From contig SKTJ01000054.1 in NCBI GenBank assembly GCA_007122565.1, forward strand, positions 1 to 14,736: a DNA stretch of 14,736 nt, written 5' to 3'. This stretch comes from Syntrophomonadaceae bacterium. Lineage in GTDB: Bacteria > Bacillota > Dethiobacteria > DTU022 > UBA8154. The translations under genes were made by a program, and so were the position numbers. Positions 6,692-14,572 of the stretch are shown one piece after another (the stretch's first letter is position 1; every line of letters begins with the position of its first letter). The notes beneath the pieces were generated by a model. That model made no database searches and was not told where the DNA came from. It worked only from the letters and a program-made list of their open reading frames with translations.

Positions 6692-8005
6692 ATGGAGTGG
6701 TGGTTGCTTTTAATTTTATTTGTTATCGTCCTGGGAGCAGTTCTTGCTTCCGGTATTCCCATAGCTTTTGGGATGCTACTTCTAAATGCTATCGGGGCCA
6801 TAATTTTTCTTGGAGGCGTCCAGACTGGAATCAGTCATCTTGGACGTGTAATGATCGACAATCTCACTAATTACGCCCTAATGCCGGTGGTTTTATTTGT
6901 ATTAATGGGTGAGTTGATGTTTATCTCCGGACTGGCTCCCAAAATGATCGATGTCATTGAAAAATGGATGGGGCGTTTGCCAGGAAGATTGAGTCTCCTC
7001 ACAGTAGGTGGAGGAGCTTTACTGGGAACGGTAAGCGGTTCCACCATGTCCTCCATCGTCTTGCTAGGCTCAACAATTGTCCCGGAAATGGAGAAACACG
7101 GCTACAAAAAACCCATGAGTATCGGCCCTGTTTTAGGTAGCGGGGGATTGGCAATGATGCTTCCACCTTCAGCATTCGCTGTTTTTCTGGCATCAGTTGC
7201 CCAAATATCAGTGGGAAGATTGCTAATCGCCATTATAATCCCCGGCCTGCTGATGGCAGTACTGTATGCCGCTTATATTATCATCAGGTGTCTGTTGCAA
7301 CCCTCTCTGGCTCCTGCATACGAGCCGAAACAGATCCCTTTAAAGGAAAAGCTTCTGCTCACCTTAAAATATGTAGTTCCACTGGGCTCTACGCTCCTGT
7401 TGATCGTAGGGGCTATCTTTTTTGGTATAGCAACCCCTTCAGAAGTTGCTGCCGTAGGGATTGTTTGGACTATCGCCTTAGTTGCGCTTAACAGAAGGCT
7501 GAGTTGGCGGGTGCTTTGGAATGCAACGATGAATACTACTAAGATCTCCGTGATGATATTTACAATTTTCGTGGGAGCCATAAGCTTCAGCCAGATCCTG
7601 GCTTTCTCCGGCATAACCCAACAAATGATCATGTGGGCTTCTTCTCTTGATATTGCTCCCATTATCTTAGTTTTTATCATGATGCTTATCATGCTTGGTA
7701 TGGGGACAGTTTTAGAAATGGGCTCCATAATTATGATTGTTTCTCCCATTTTTATGCCCCTAATCTACCAGCTGGGTTTTAATCCCATATGGTTCGGCGT
7801 CATAATGCTAGTAAACATGCAAATGGCAACGACAACACCTCCTTTTGGTGTCAACCTCTTTGCCTTAAAAGGTGTCGTTTCACGGGATACATCCATGCGG
7901 GATATTTACAGTGCCTCTTTACCTTTCATTGCCTGTGATTGGGTAGTGATGATTTTGCTATTGGCTTTTCCGGCTATAGCTTTGTGGTTGCCTTCAATTA
8001 TGTAG
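6692..8005 (+). CDS. dctM: TRAP transporter large permease subunit (DctM family)
   Basis: This is the large membrane subunit of the TRAP transporter, which carries the substrate path and is driven by a sodium or proton gradient. It is 437 residues, almost entirely hydrophobic, with roughly eleven to twelve membrane segments. Family motifs are visible: GTVSGSTMSS in the first half, MLPPS at residues 156-160, and TTPPFGVNLF near the C-terminus. Start choice: the open frame extends upstream to 6629 and would overlap dctQ. ATG 6692 has a G-rich ribosome site (GATGGGGG, ending at about 6682) and gives the usual N-terminus that begins in the first helix (MEWWLLLILF). With it, dctQ and dctM are separated by 16 bases. 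Confidence 0.93.
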   Translation: MEWWLLLILFVIVLGAVLASGIPIAFGMLLLNAIGAIIFLGGVQTGISHLGRVMIDNLTNYALMPVVLFVLMGELMFISGLAPKMIDVIEKWMGRLPGRLSLLTVGGGALLGTVSGSTMSSIVLLGSTIVPEMEKHGYKKPMSIGPVLGSGGLAMMLPPSAFAVFLASVAQISVGRLLIAIIIPGLLMAVLYAAYIIIRCLLQPSLAPAYEPKQIPLKEKLLLTLKYVVPLGSTLLLIVGAIFFGIATPSEVAAVGIVWTIALVALNRRLSWRVLWNATMNTTKISVMIFTIFVGAISFSQILAFSGITQQMIMWASSLDIAPIILVFIMMLIMLGMGTVLEMGSIIMIVSPIFMPLIYQLGFNPIWFGVIMLVNMQMATTTPPFGVNLFALKGVVSRDTSMRDIYSASLPFIACDWVVMILLLAFPAIALWLPSIM

Positions 8006-8035
8006 CTCAATTATGGGATGAGTGGATGGCGTCTT

Positions 8036-8062
8036 TTGTTGTATTAGAATAAAATGTATTAT
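8036..8062 (+). promoter_or_regulatory. Possible weak promoter upstream of iorA
   Basis: In the AT-rich 111-base gap after dctM there is a TTGTTG (8036-8041) and, 15 bases on, a TATTAT (8057-8062). Spacing is short of optimal. No terminator is visible after dctM, so iorA may be read from the TRAP promoter, from this site, or from both. Confidence 0.25.
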
Positions 8063-8116
8063 ACGGAATAAATTTAAAAGATTGTAACCTAAAAGACAGG
8101 ATCGGGGGGCAGCATT

Positions 8117-10051
8117 ATGAATGAAAAACGAATATTATTAATGGGTAATGAAGCCATTGCCCGGGGTGCTTTGGAGGGTGGTGTCTCCTACAGCACCGGC
8201 TACCCGGGAAATCCTTCATCAGAGATCATAGAAACCATGTTTTCCTTCAAGGATAAGCATGAAATTTCCGTGGAGTGGTCTGTAAATGAAATCGTGGCCC
8301 TGGAAGCGGCCGCCGCCTTTTCTTTTGCCGGCCTGCACGCCATGGTCGCCATGAAACAAAACGGCATTAATGTCTGTTCCGATTTTTTGACTACGGTGGC
8401 GCTCGATGATTTGAAAGGCGGTCTTTTGCTTGTCGTCTGTGACGACCCCGGGCCTCTGACCAGCAGCAATGAAGAGGATTCGCGGCATTTTGCCAAGATT
8501 GCCCAAGTCCCCCTCCTGGAGCCGTCCACCCCCCAGGAAGCAAAAGAGATGGCAAAGTGGCTGCTGAATTTTTCCAAACAAATGGGAATACCCTGTATAC
8601 TACGTTCCGTGTCCCGTCTTTCCCATGGCCGGAGTGGAGTAACGCTGGATTCAATTGAAAGACCAAAAGCAGAGCCGTTTTTTGACCGGGACAAGCCCCT
8701 GGTGGGATTGCCCCACTTGGTAACTATCAACCACGGCAAGTTGCTGCAAAAAATGGAAAAGGTACAGCAAATCTTTGAACAGTCTCCCTTTAATCAATAT
8801 GAAGGACCCGATGACGCCCGCCTTATTATCATGACCACGGGGCTGGGTTTCCTCTATGCCCGGGAAGCGGTGGAGACGCTAAGCTTAACGGATACGGTGG
8901 GTATTTTGAAAATCGGGACCACTTGGCCCCTACCCGCCGGATTGCTGCAAAAATACTTAAAGCAGGCGGACGAGGTGCTGTTCGTGGAGGAGATCGATCC
9001 ATTCCTGGAAGACCAGGTCAAGGTCCTGTATGCCGAGACTAACGGGGAAATGGGTGCAGTTAAATTTTATGGTAAGAAATCGGGAGACGTGCAGGGCCCC
9101 GGAGGGCCCGGCGTGGGTGAAATCAATGGGGACGTGGTGCTGGATGCCCTTACTAAAATTTTGCAGCGGGAGCGTCCCTGGAGTAAGGACTATGCACAAA
9201 AGGCTGCTGCGCATGCGGAAAAAATGCTGGTGCCGCGTGAGCTTTCCTTTTGCCAGGGTTGCCCGCACCGCGCTTCTTTCCTGGCGATCAAGGTGGCGCT
9301 GGACCTGGACGGACGGCAGGGTTTTGTGGTGGGGGATATCGGGTGCTATGGTCTGGCGGCCGGGGCTACCGGTTTTAACCAGATTAAGGCCCTCCATTGC
9401 ATGGGGTCAGGCATGGGCAACGCTTCCGGCTTTAGTAAGCTTAAATCCTTTGGCTTTAATCAGCCCGCAGTGGCGGTGGCGGGTGACTCTACATTTTACC
9501 ATTCATGTATTCCTGCTTTGGTCAATGCCCAGGCCAACAAAGCAGATGCTCTGTTTGTCGTGCTCGATAATTCAGTAACAGCCATGACCGGTTTTCAGCT
9601 TAATCCGGCAAGCTGCGGCGTAGCTGCCAGCGACCTGATTAACCCTATCCCCGTTGAAGAGCTCACGCGGGGGCTTGGCATTAAAACAGCAGTGCTTGAC
9701 CCGGTGGAAGATATTGGTAAGGCAAAGGAAACGGTCTACAACTTCTTGCAGGAAGACGGGGTAAAGGTGATTGTTTTTCGCCACGTCTGTGCAACATTTA
9801 AAAAGAAAAAAATTAAGGACGGGCAGCGGTCCTCGGCCCGCGTAGACCAGGAAAAATGCTTAGGAGAACAATGTGGTTGTGACCGTTTTTGTGTTCGCAT
9901 TATCAACTGTCCGGCCATCCAATACGATAGTCCGAAAGCAAAAGCCTATATCGAGGAGGACATCTGTAACGGCTGCAGCATGTGCCTGCAACTGTGTCCC
10001 CAAAAAGCTATTATGCTTGTAGACACTGCCACAGGGGAGGTGGTTAAATGA
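8117..10051 (+). CDS. iorA: Indolepyruvate:ferredoxin oxidoreductase, alpha subunit
   Basis: This is the large subunit of an oxygen-sensitive, thiamine-diphosphate (TPP) enzyme. With IorB it converts arylpyruvates (indolepyruvate, phenylpyruvate, 4-hydroxyphenylpyruvate) plus CoA into the aryl-acetyl-CoA and CO2, and reduces ferredoxin. Domains in order are an N-terminal pyruvate-oxidoreductase-like domain (TGYPGNPSSE near residues 28-37), a central region, a C-terminal TPP-binding domain, and a tail with two [4Fe-4S] motifs. The TPP/Mg site shows GDS (456-458) and Asn485; CQGCPHR spans 379-385. Cluster cysteines are 581, 586, 588, 592, 598 and 617, 620, 623, 627. Length of 644 residues is slightly long but in range for the family. 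The start is ATG with a GGGGGG ribosome site. The stop overlaps the iorB start (ATGA), indicating translational coupling. GC is about 60% by hand count, richer than its neighbours. Confidence 0.95.
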   Translation: MNEKRILLMGNEAIARGALEGGVSYSTGYPGNPSSEIIETMFSFKDKHEISVEWSVNEIVALEAAAAFSFAGLHAMVAMKQNGINVCSDFLTTVALDDLKGGLLLVVCDDPGPLTSSNEEDSRHFAKIAQVPLLEPSTPQEAKEMAKWLLNFSKQMGIPCILRSVSRLSHGRSGVTLDSIERPKAEPFFDRDKPLVGLPHLVTINHGKLLQKMEKVQQIFEQSPFNQYEGPDDARLIIMTTGLGFLYAREAVETLSLTDTVGILKIGTTWPLPAGLLQKYLKQADEVLFVEEIDPFLEDQVKVLYAETNGEMGAVKFYGKKSGDVQGPGGPGVGEINGDVVLDALTKILQRERPWSKDYAQKAAAHAEKMLVPRELSFCQGCPHRASFLAIKVALDLDGRQGFVVGDIGCYGLAAGATGFNQIKALHCMGSGMGNASGFSKLKSFGFNQPAVAVAGDSTFYHSCIPALVNAQANKADALFVVLDNSVTAMTGFQLNPASCGVAASDLINPIPVEELTRGLGIKTAVLDPVEDIGKAKETVYNFLQEDGVKVIVFRHVCATFKKKKIKDGQRSSARVDQEKCLGEQCGCDRFCVRIINCPAIQYDSPKAKAYIEEDICNGCSMCLQLCPQKAIMLVDTATGEVVK

Positions 10052-10665
10052 GCACCGTTGTAAATACTCCTGTCACAAACCTGATCATTACGGGAGTGGG
10101 CGGGCAGGGCAATGTGCTGGCAGCCCGCCTGCTAGCCGGCGTGCTCCTTAAAGAGGGGTACGAAGTTGCGGTTGGCGATGTATTTGGCCTGGCCCAGCGA
10201 GGCGGGTCGGTGGCCAGCCATGTGCGCTGGACCAAGGGCCGGGATCTGCCCCCCCTGGTACCCGGTCAATCCCTGCAAATTCTGGTAGCCTTTGAACCCC
10301 TTGAAGCGCTGCGCCTACTTACTGCTTACGGTAATGCGGAGACGCTGGCCATCGTAAACAACGCCACGGTGATGCCCATCGGTGTCCAGGCCGGACGATT
10401 CAGCTATCCTGAGCCTGATCTGCTGTGGCAGGGCATCAGGGAGTTGACCGGAAAAACGATGATTGTGCCTGGCACGGAAATGGCCCGGGAGGTGGGCGAG
10501 ATCCAGGCCCTGAATATGGTTATGCTGGGTGCGCTGGCCGGTTCCGGTTATACGGAGCTGCGCAAAGAAACATTTTGTAGCGTCATCGAGTCAGAAACCC
10601 CCGCCAAGCACCTGGAAAAAAACCTGCTGGCCTTCGAGCGGGGCTTTCAGCAGGCTTCCGGATAG
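10048..10665 (+). CDS. iorB: Indolepyruvate:ferredoxin oxidoreductase, beta subunit
   Basis: This is the small (gamma-type) subunit of the arylpyruvate oxidoreductase, and it completes the enzyme with IorA. The N-terminal GVGGQGNVLAARLLA block (about residues 12-26) and the AQRGGSVASHVRW block are hallmarks of the family's 2-oxoacid oxidoreductase gamma domain. Length of 205 residues is normal. The start codon shares four bases with the iorA stop and is preceded by GGGGAGGT, so translation is coupled. A hand count of 10081-10320 gives about 63% GC, while the next gene begins near 41%. This suggests the iorAB pair has a different history from the genes on either side. The substrate range (aromatic or branched 2-oxo acids) cannot be fixed from sequence. 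Confidence 0.93.
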   Translation: MSTVVNTPVTNLIITGVGGQGNVLAARLLAGVLLKEGYEVAVGDVFGLAQRGGSVASHVRWTKGRDLPPLVPGQSLQILVAFEPLEALRLLTAYGNAETLAIVNNATVMPIGVQAGRFSYPEPDLLWQGIRELTGKTMIVPGTEMAREVGEIQALNMVMLGALAGSGYTELRKETFCSVIESETPAKHLEKNLLAFERGFQQASG

Positions 10666-10793
10666 CCCATGACCAAGGTAATTAAGTATGGCATATCCCG
10701 GGGCGAGGGATTGGTGGTGTAGGGAACGACGTCCCCGTTGTTCCGGTTTGTCTGCACCGGGATTACGTAATGATCAGAAAGGGGAGATAAACC
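10666..10793 (+). other. Spacer between iorB and the FrhB-like gene, with possible gene remnants
   Basis: This 128-base spacer is as GC-rich as iorAB over most of its length. A 17-codon frame (ATG 10669 to TAG 10720-10722, MTKVIKYGISRGEGLVV) starts just after iorB. In another frame a protein-like stretch (NDVPVVPVCLHRDYVMIRK) ends at a TAA (10788-10790). Neither is recognised, and they may be relics of a lost third gene. A weak hairpin, GGAACGACG (10723-10731) with CGTTGTTCC (10736-10744), lies in the middle. AAAGGGGAGA near 10778-10787 is the ribosome site of the next gene. Confidence 0.35.
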
Positions 10794-11933
10794 ATGTCTT
10801 GTACGATTGAACTTGAAAAGGGCGTAATAGATACGGACTTGTGTACCAATTGTGGAGCTTGCACAAACCTTTGTCCGTATTTGATTTCATTTAAAGGACG
10901 TGTAATCAGGGTTTTTAACTGTGAAACGGAAAACGGGCGTTGTCATGCATTTTGTCCACGCATAAATGTGGACTCGGAAAGTCTGAGAGATGATTTTTTT
11001 GACAAAGAAATCTATGTTCCCGAAATAGGCCCTTTCTATGGATTATATTTGACCAGGGCAACGGATACCGGCCTTAGGTCGAACAGCCAACATGGTGGGA
11101 CAACTACAGCCCTACTGGAACTGGCCCTGAAAGAAGGTTTTATCGATTCGGCAGTGCTTACACAATCCACAGGAGGTTTAGAACCTCAGACCATAATCGC
11201 TACCAGGCCCGAAGATATTCGCAATTGCCAGGGCAGTAGTTTTCAGATACCCCCCACACTGGCCGGCCTCAATGAAGCTTTAAAGGGAGAAGCTTATAAA
11301 AAAATTGGGGTAGTGGGTACGCCCTGTAAAACACTGGCCGTCTATAAAATGATAAAAAAGCTTGCAACGGACGACGAACATGGCATGGATAAAATAGGAA
11401 TGGTCTTTGGTTTATTCTGTGGCTGGGGGCTTGACTGGCTGGGCTTGGATGATCTGGTTAAACGGCATACCACAGTTAACAAACTGAAACAGATGGATAT
11501 TTTACCGAGCAGCTTTGGTGTAATGGAATTGAAAACAGAGGATGGACTAATTGAAATACCGCTGGATGAAATATATCCCATCATAAAAGAAAGCTGTAAA
11601 TATTGTACCGATTTTACCGCAGAATTCAGCGACATTTCCATTGGTGGTGCCCGGAGTTCAGCAGGATGGAAAGTTGATCAGGGCTGGAACCAGCTAATCG
11701 TCAGGACAGAAAAGGGGAAAGAACTTCTGGAAATTGCCCGGGCAAAAGGAGTATTGGAATTTAAAGACATGGAGCCATATAATCTTGATAAATTAAAAAA
11801 GGCTTCCATGAATAAAAAAAGAACCGGGTTAAAAAATTTGATAGAAAAAACGGGGAACAAGTCTGATCTCATGTATCTAAGTCCCAATGATCCGGTGATC
11901 AAAGGAATCTTGAATTCTGCCCCTTTTAAGTAA
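10794..11933 (+). CDS. FrhB-like Fe-S flavoprotein (coenzyme F420 hydrogenase/dehydrogenase beta family)
   Basis: This 379-residue cytoplasmic redox protein belongs to the FrhB/FdhB family, whose members bind FAD and Fe-S clusters and pass electrons between ferredoxin-type partners and a hydride acceptor. A [4Fe-4S] motif C17-x2-C20-x2-C23-x3-C27-P opens the protein. Additional cysteines follow at 43, 50 and 54 (GRCHAFCPR). The FrhB core shows GTPC at 175-178 and a CxxC pair (Cys268 and Cys271 in SCKYCTDFTAEFSDISIGG), typical of the C-terminal domain. F420 itself is unlikely in this kind of organism, so the name describes the family and not the cofactor. Its place after iorAB suggests it takes electrons released by the oxoacid oxidoreductase. 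It might instead reduce an intermediate of the pathway directly. GC drops to about 41% at its start. Confidence 0.88.
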   Translation: MSCTIELEKGVIDTDLCTNCGACTNLCPYLISFKGRVIRVFNCETENGRCHAFCPRINVDSESLRDDFFDKEIYVPEIGPFYGLYLTRATDTGLRSNSQHGGTTTALLELALKEGFIDSAVLTQSTGGLEPQTIIATRPEDIRNCQGSSFQIPPTLAGLNEALKGEAYKKIGVVGTPCKTLAVYKMIKKLATDDEHGMDKIGMVFGLFCGWGLDWLGLDDLVKRHTTVNKLKQMDILPSSFGVMELKTEDGLIEIPLDEIYPIIKESCKYCTDFTAEFSDISIGGARSSAGWKVDQGWNQLIVRTEKGKELLEIARAKGVLEFKDMEPYNLDKLKKASMNKKRTGLKNLIEKTGNKSDLMYLSPNDPVIKGILNSAPFK

Positions 11934-11996
11934 TTGCCTCTGGAATAGAGCTAAAAAGATGAAACTTGTAACGGTCAGTGATTAGGGAGGTATTTT

Positions 11997-12797
11997 GTGA
12001 AGTACTGTAGGTTTTCTTACAATGGCGGGGTTTCCTATGGGGTAAAGGGTGATCATAACGATAGGATCAGGCTGGTAGAGGGCAACATCTTTGAACACGC
12101 TGTCTTAACCTCAAGGTACCTTAACGAAGGGGAGATCACCTACTTATCACCCTGTGTTCCCACCAAAATTGTGGTAATTGGCTTAAATTACCGGGATCAC
12201 ATTGCAGAAGCAGGCCTGCCAATACCGGACGAGCCTTATATCGTAACCCGCCCCCTCAATACGCTCAACGCTCACCAGGGAAAAGTGTTGTTTAATGAGC
12301 CGCAACATCTTATCCAGTACGAGGGGGAGTTAGCGGTTATTATGGGGAAGACGGCCAAAAATGTTGCTGAAGCAGATGGGGCAAAATTTATCTTTGGCTA
12401 CAGTTGTGCCAATGATATTACGGATCGCACATTATTTAAAAAGGACGGCCACTTTGGCCGGGCCAAGGCCTATGATACTCACTGCCCTGTAGGCCCTTTT
12501 ATTGTAACAGAACTGGAAAACACGGAGCGGGAAATTATTACCCGGGTGAACGGGATTGTCAAACAACAGGGGCATACGGGGGACATGGTCTTTAAAGTGC
12601 CTTATTTGATCAGCTACCTGTCCCATTTTATGACACTCAACCCCGGTGATATCATTCTTACAGGTTCACCGGCGGGCACCGGACCACTAAAACCCGGTGA
12701 CCAGGTGCAAGTATCCATCCCGTCTGTGGGCACACTTAGTAACGAGATATGTAAGCATTTGTTAGCTAGGGGGCTTTCAGAAAATGAAAATTGTTAA
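11997..12797 (+). CDS. FAH-family hydrolase/decarboxylase/tautomerase, paralogue 1
   Basis: This is a metal-dependent enzyme of the fumarylacetoacetate hydrolase superfamily (acylpyruvate hydrolases, oxaloacetate decarboxylases, HpcE/HpaG isomerase-decarboxylases). An N-terminal cap of about 55 residues precedes the catalytic fold. By comparison with human FAHD1 (recalled), the metal ligands are Glu109, Glu111 (YEGE) and Asp140 (ANDIT), the active-site lysine is Lys157 (AKAYDTHCPVGP), and the His-Glu dyad is His68 and Glu71 (NYRDHIAE). All catalytic residues are therefore present. A usual KP after the dyad is RP. Near the C-terminus is LTGSPAGTG. The GTG start is supported by AGGGAGGT at 11984-11991. 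The 3' end overlaps the next, paralogous gene by 14 bases. Its substrate is probably a 2,4-dioxo or oxaloacetate-like acid. Confidence 0.92.
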   Translation: MKYCRFSYNGGVSYGVKGDHNDRIRLVEGNIFEHAVLTSRYLNEGEITYLSPCVPTKIVVIGLNYRDHIAEAGLPIPDEPYIVTRPLNTLNAHQGKVLFNEPQHLIQYEGELAVIMGKTAKNVAEADGAKFIFGYSCANDITDRTLFKKDGHFGRAKAYDTHCPVGPFIVTELENTEREIITRVNGIVKQQGHTGDMVFKVPYLISYLSHFMTLNPGDIILTGSPAGTGPLKPGDQVQVSIPSVGTLSNEICKHLLARGLSENENC

Positions 12798-13539
12798 ATA
12801 CCGGTTGGAAGAGATTGATGATTACGGTGTTTTGGAGAACGGGGATATCTTCAAGGTGGATGGTGATATCTTTGGCTCACACACGGTCACCGATCTAAGG
12901 GTAAAAGCAGACCAGGTAAAGCTGCTGCCCCCTGTAAACCCCTCAAAAATCATCGGTATGGGGATTAATTATTACGATTTCGTGGAAAGTATTAACATGC
13001 CTGTGCCAGAGACGCCTTACATTTTCCATAAGCCTGTTTCCGCGCTTATTGGTCCGGATGATCCCATAGTTTTACCAAATGAAACCGATGTGATCGGCTT
13101 TGAAGGAGAGCTAGCCCTGGTGGTGGGAAAAGAAGCAAAAAACGTTCCGGAAGACAAGGTACAGCAATATATCTTTGCCTATACCTGCGCTAATGACATC
13201 ACAAACAAAACTGATTTAAACCGGGATGGCCACCTCGGTATTGCCAAAAGCTACGACACGTTTTGTCCAATTGGGCCTTGCATGCTTACAGATCTTCCCG
13301 GGGGAAAGATAAATGTGCAGTGCTTATTAAACGGAGAACAAATGCAAAACGGCTTTACAGATAATATGATATTCTCCATTCCCCAACTGGTATCTTATAT
13401 TTCCAGGATCATGACGTTATATCCCGGCGATTTGATTCTGACAGGTACTCCGGCAGGAGTGGGGACTTTGCAAAACGGAGATAAGGTTGAAGTTCGCATT
13501 GAACCGATCGGGGCTTTAAACAACCCGGTACAGCTTTAA
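12784..13539 (+). CDS. FAH-family protein, paralogue 2, lacking the HxxE dyad
   Basis: This is a second, clearly homologous FAH-family protein of 251 residues. The metal ligands Glu107, Glu109 (FEGE) and Asp138 (ANDIT), the lysine Lys155 (AKSYDTFCPIGP) and the LTGTPAGVG loop are kept. The catalytic dyad is not: the positions equal to His68 and Glu71 of paralogue 1 are Phe66 and Ser69 (NYYDFVES). From family knowledge, that dyad activates water in hydrolases and also serves in decarboxylation, so this protein should have a different reaction or a structural role. The ATG is preceded by AGGGGG (12768-12773) inside the end of paralogue 1, with a 14-base overlap implying coupled translation. The pair recalls the two halves (HpaG1/HpaG2) that are fused in HpcE-type isomerase-decarboxylases, so a heteromeric complex is possible. 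Confidence 0.9.
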   Translation: MKIVKYRLEEIDDYGVLENGDIFKVDGDIFGSHTVTDLRVKADQVKLLPPVNPSKIIGMGINYYDFVESINMPVPETPYIFHKPVSALIGPDDPIVLPNETDVIGFEGELALVVGKEAKNVPEDKVQQYIFAYTCANDITNKTDLNRDGHLGIAKSYDTFCPIGPCMLTDLPGGKINVQCLLNGEQMQNGFTDNMIFSIPQLVSYISRIMTLYPGDLILTGTPAGVGTLQNGDKVEVRIEPIGALNNPVQL

Positions 13540-13554
13540 CGAAAGGAAATTACC

Positions 13555-14571
13555 ATGAACAAATACAAAGTTGTAATCCTTGATAATTTGCTCCCTGTTT
13601 CCCATATTGAGATTGATGAGTTGAAACGGGTAGGGGGCGTTGTGGAGCAAATATCCTGTAACACTGTGGGAGATATAGCCAAAGCGGCAGCGGATGCGGA
13701 TGGGGTCATGAAAATATATACCAGGTTGACCCGGGAGGCCATGGGAGAATTGAAAAGCTGTAAAGTAATCTCCCATTGCGGCATTGGTCTTGATACCGTT
13801 GATCTGGACGCAGCCACAGAAAAGGGCATCGTCGTGACCCATGTACCGCTCTACTGCCAGGAAGAAGTGGCCGGCATGGCCATGACACTCCTTTTAGCCT
13901 GTCAGAGACGTATTGTAATGCTGGACCGGCTCGTAAAAGGGGGCAAATGGTCCGGCACGATCAAAATGGCAATGAGCACAAACAGCCTGAGGGATAAAAC
14001 CCTCGGTTTGGTCGGTTTTGGCAATATACCCCAGACTCTCGTTCCCATGGCCCGCGCATTTGGTTTGCGTATTATTACTACAGATCCTTACGTTAATGAA
14101 ACAACAGCAGAGCAATTTGCCGTACCGATTGTGGATCTGGAAACTCTTTTAAAAAGCTCCGATTATATCTCTTTACATGTTCCTTTAACAGAGGCAACAG
14201 AACACATGATTGGGCACAAAGAATTCTCCATGATGAAGCAAGGTGTAACCCTTATTAATACAGCCAGAGGTAAAATCGTGGATCAAAAAGCCCTGTATGA
14301 TGCCCTTAAGGAAGGACCGGTGGCTTTTGCCGGGCTGGATGTTCTGGAATTTGAACCCCCTGATCCGAATGAACCCCTTTTAACTCATGATAATGTTATT
14401 ATTACCGGGCATGTGGCTGCCATAACCATTGAAGCCATGCAGCGGTTACGTCTCAAGGCAGCTCAGGGCGTCTCTGCAGTGCTTGCCGGCTACTGGCCTG
14501 AAGTTGTGGCAAATCCCGAGGTCAAAGAAAAAGTAAAACTGAAACCATGGCCTGGTTCAGATAAAATATAA
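13555..14571 (+). CDS. D-isomer-specific 2-hydroxyacid dehydrogenase (SerA/GyaR-like)
   Basis: This is an NAD(H)-dependent dehydrogenase of 338 residues that interconverts a 2-oxo acid and its D-2-hydroxy acid. The substrate domain is split around the Rossmann nucleotide-binding domain, as usual. The catalytic triad is present: Arg238 (NTARGKIVD), Glu267 (EFEPP) and His286 (ITGHVA). The dinucleotide loop reads G154-F-G156-N-I-P159, so the third glycine of GxGxxG is replaced by Pro. An acidic residue after the second strand (TTDPY) favours NAD over NADP. AAAGGAAA near 13541-13548 serves the ATG, 15 bases after paralogue 2, so it belongs to the same transcript. It is not SerA itself by length: the ~200-residue C-terminal extension is absent. 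Hydroxypyruvate, glyoxylate or aryl-pyruvate could be substrates. Confidence 0.92.
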   Translation: MNKYKVVILDNLLPVSHIEIDELKRVGGVVEQISCNTVGDIAKAAADADGVMKIYTRLTREAMGELKSCKVISHCGIGLDTVDLDAATEKGIVVTHVPLYCQEEVAGMAMTLLLACQRRIVMLDRLVKGGKWSGTIKMAMSTNSLRDKTLGLVGFGNIPQTLVPMARAFGLRIITTDPYVNETTAEQFAVPIVDLETLLKSSDYISLHVPLTEATEHMIGHKEFSMMKQGVTLINTARGKIVDQKALYDALKEGPVAFAGLDVLEFEPPDPNEPLLTHDNVIITGHVAAITIEAMQRLRLKAAQGVSAVLAGYWPEVVANPEVKEKVKLKPWPGSDKI

Positions 14572-14572
14572 A

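Noticed and set aside
10794..11933. True coenzyme F420 hydrogenase or dehydrogenase
   Set aside because: There is no hydrogenase large or small subunit nearby and no sign of F420 use. The match is to the family fold and cysteine motifs only.
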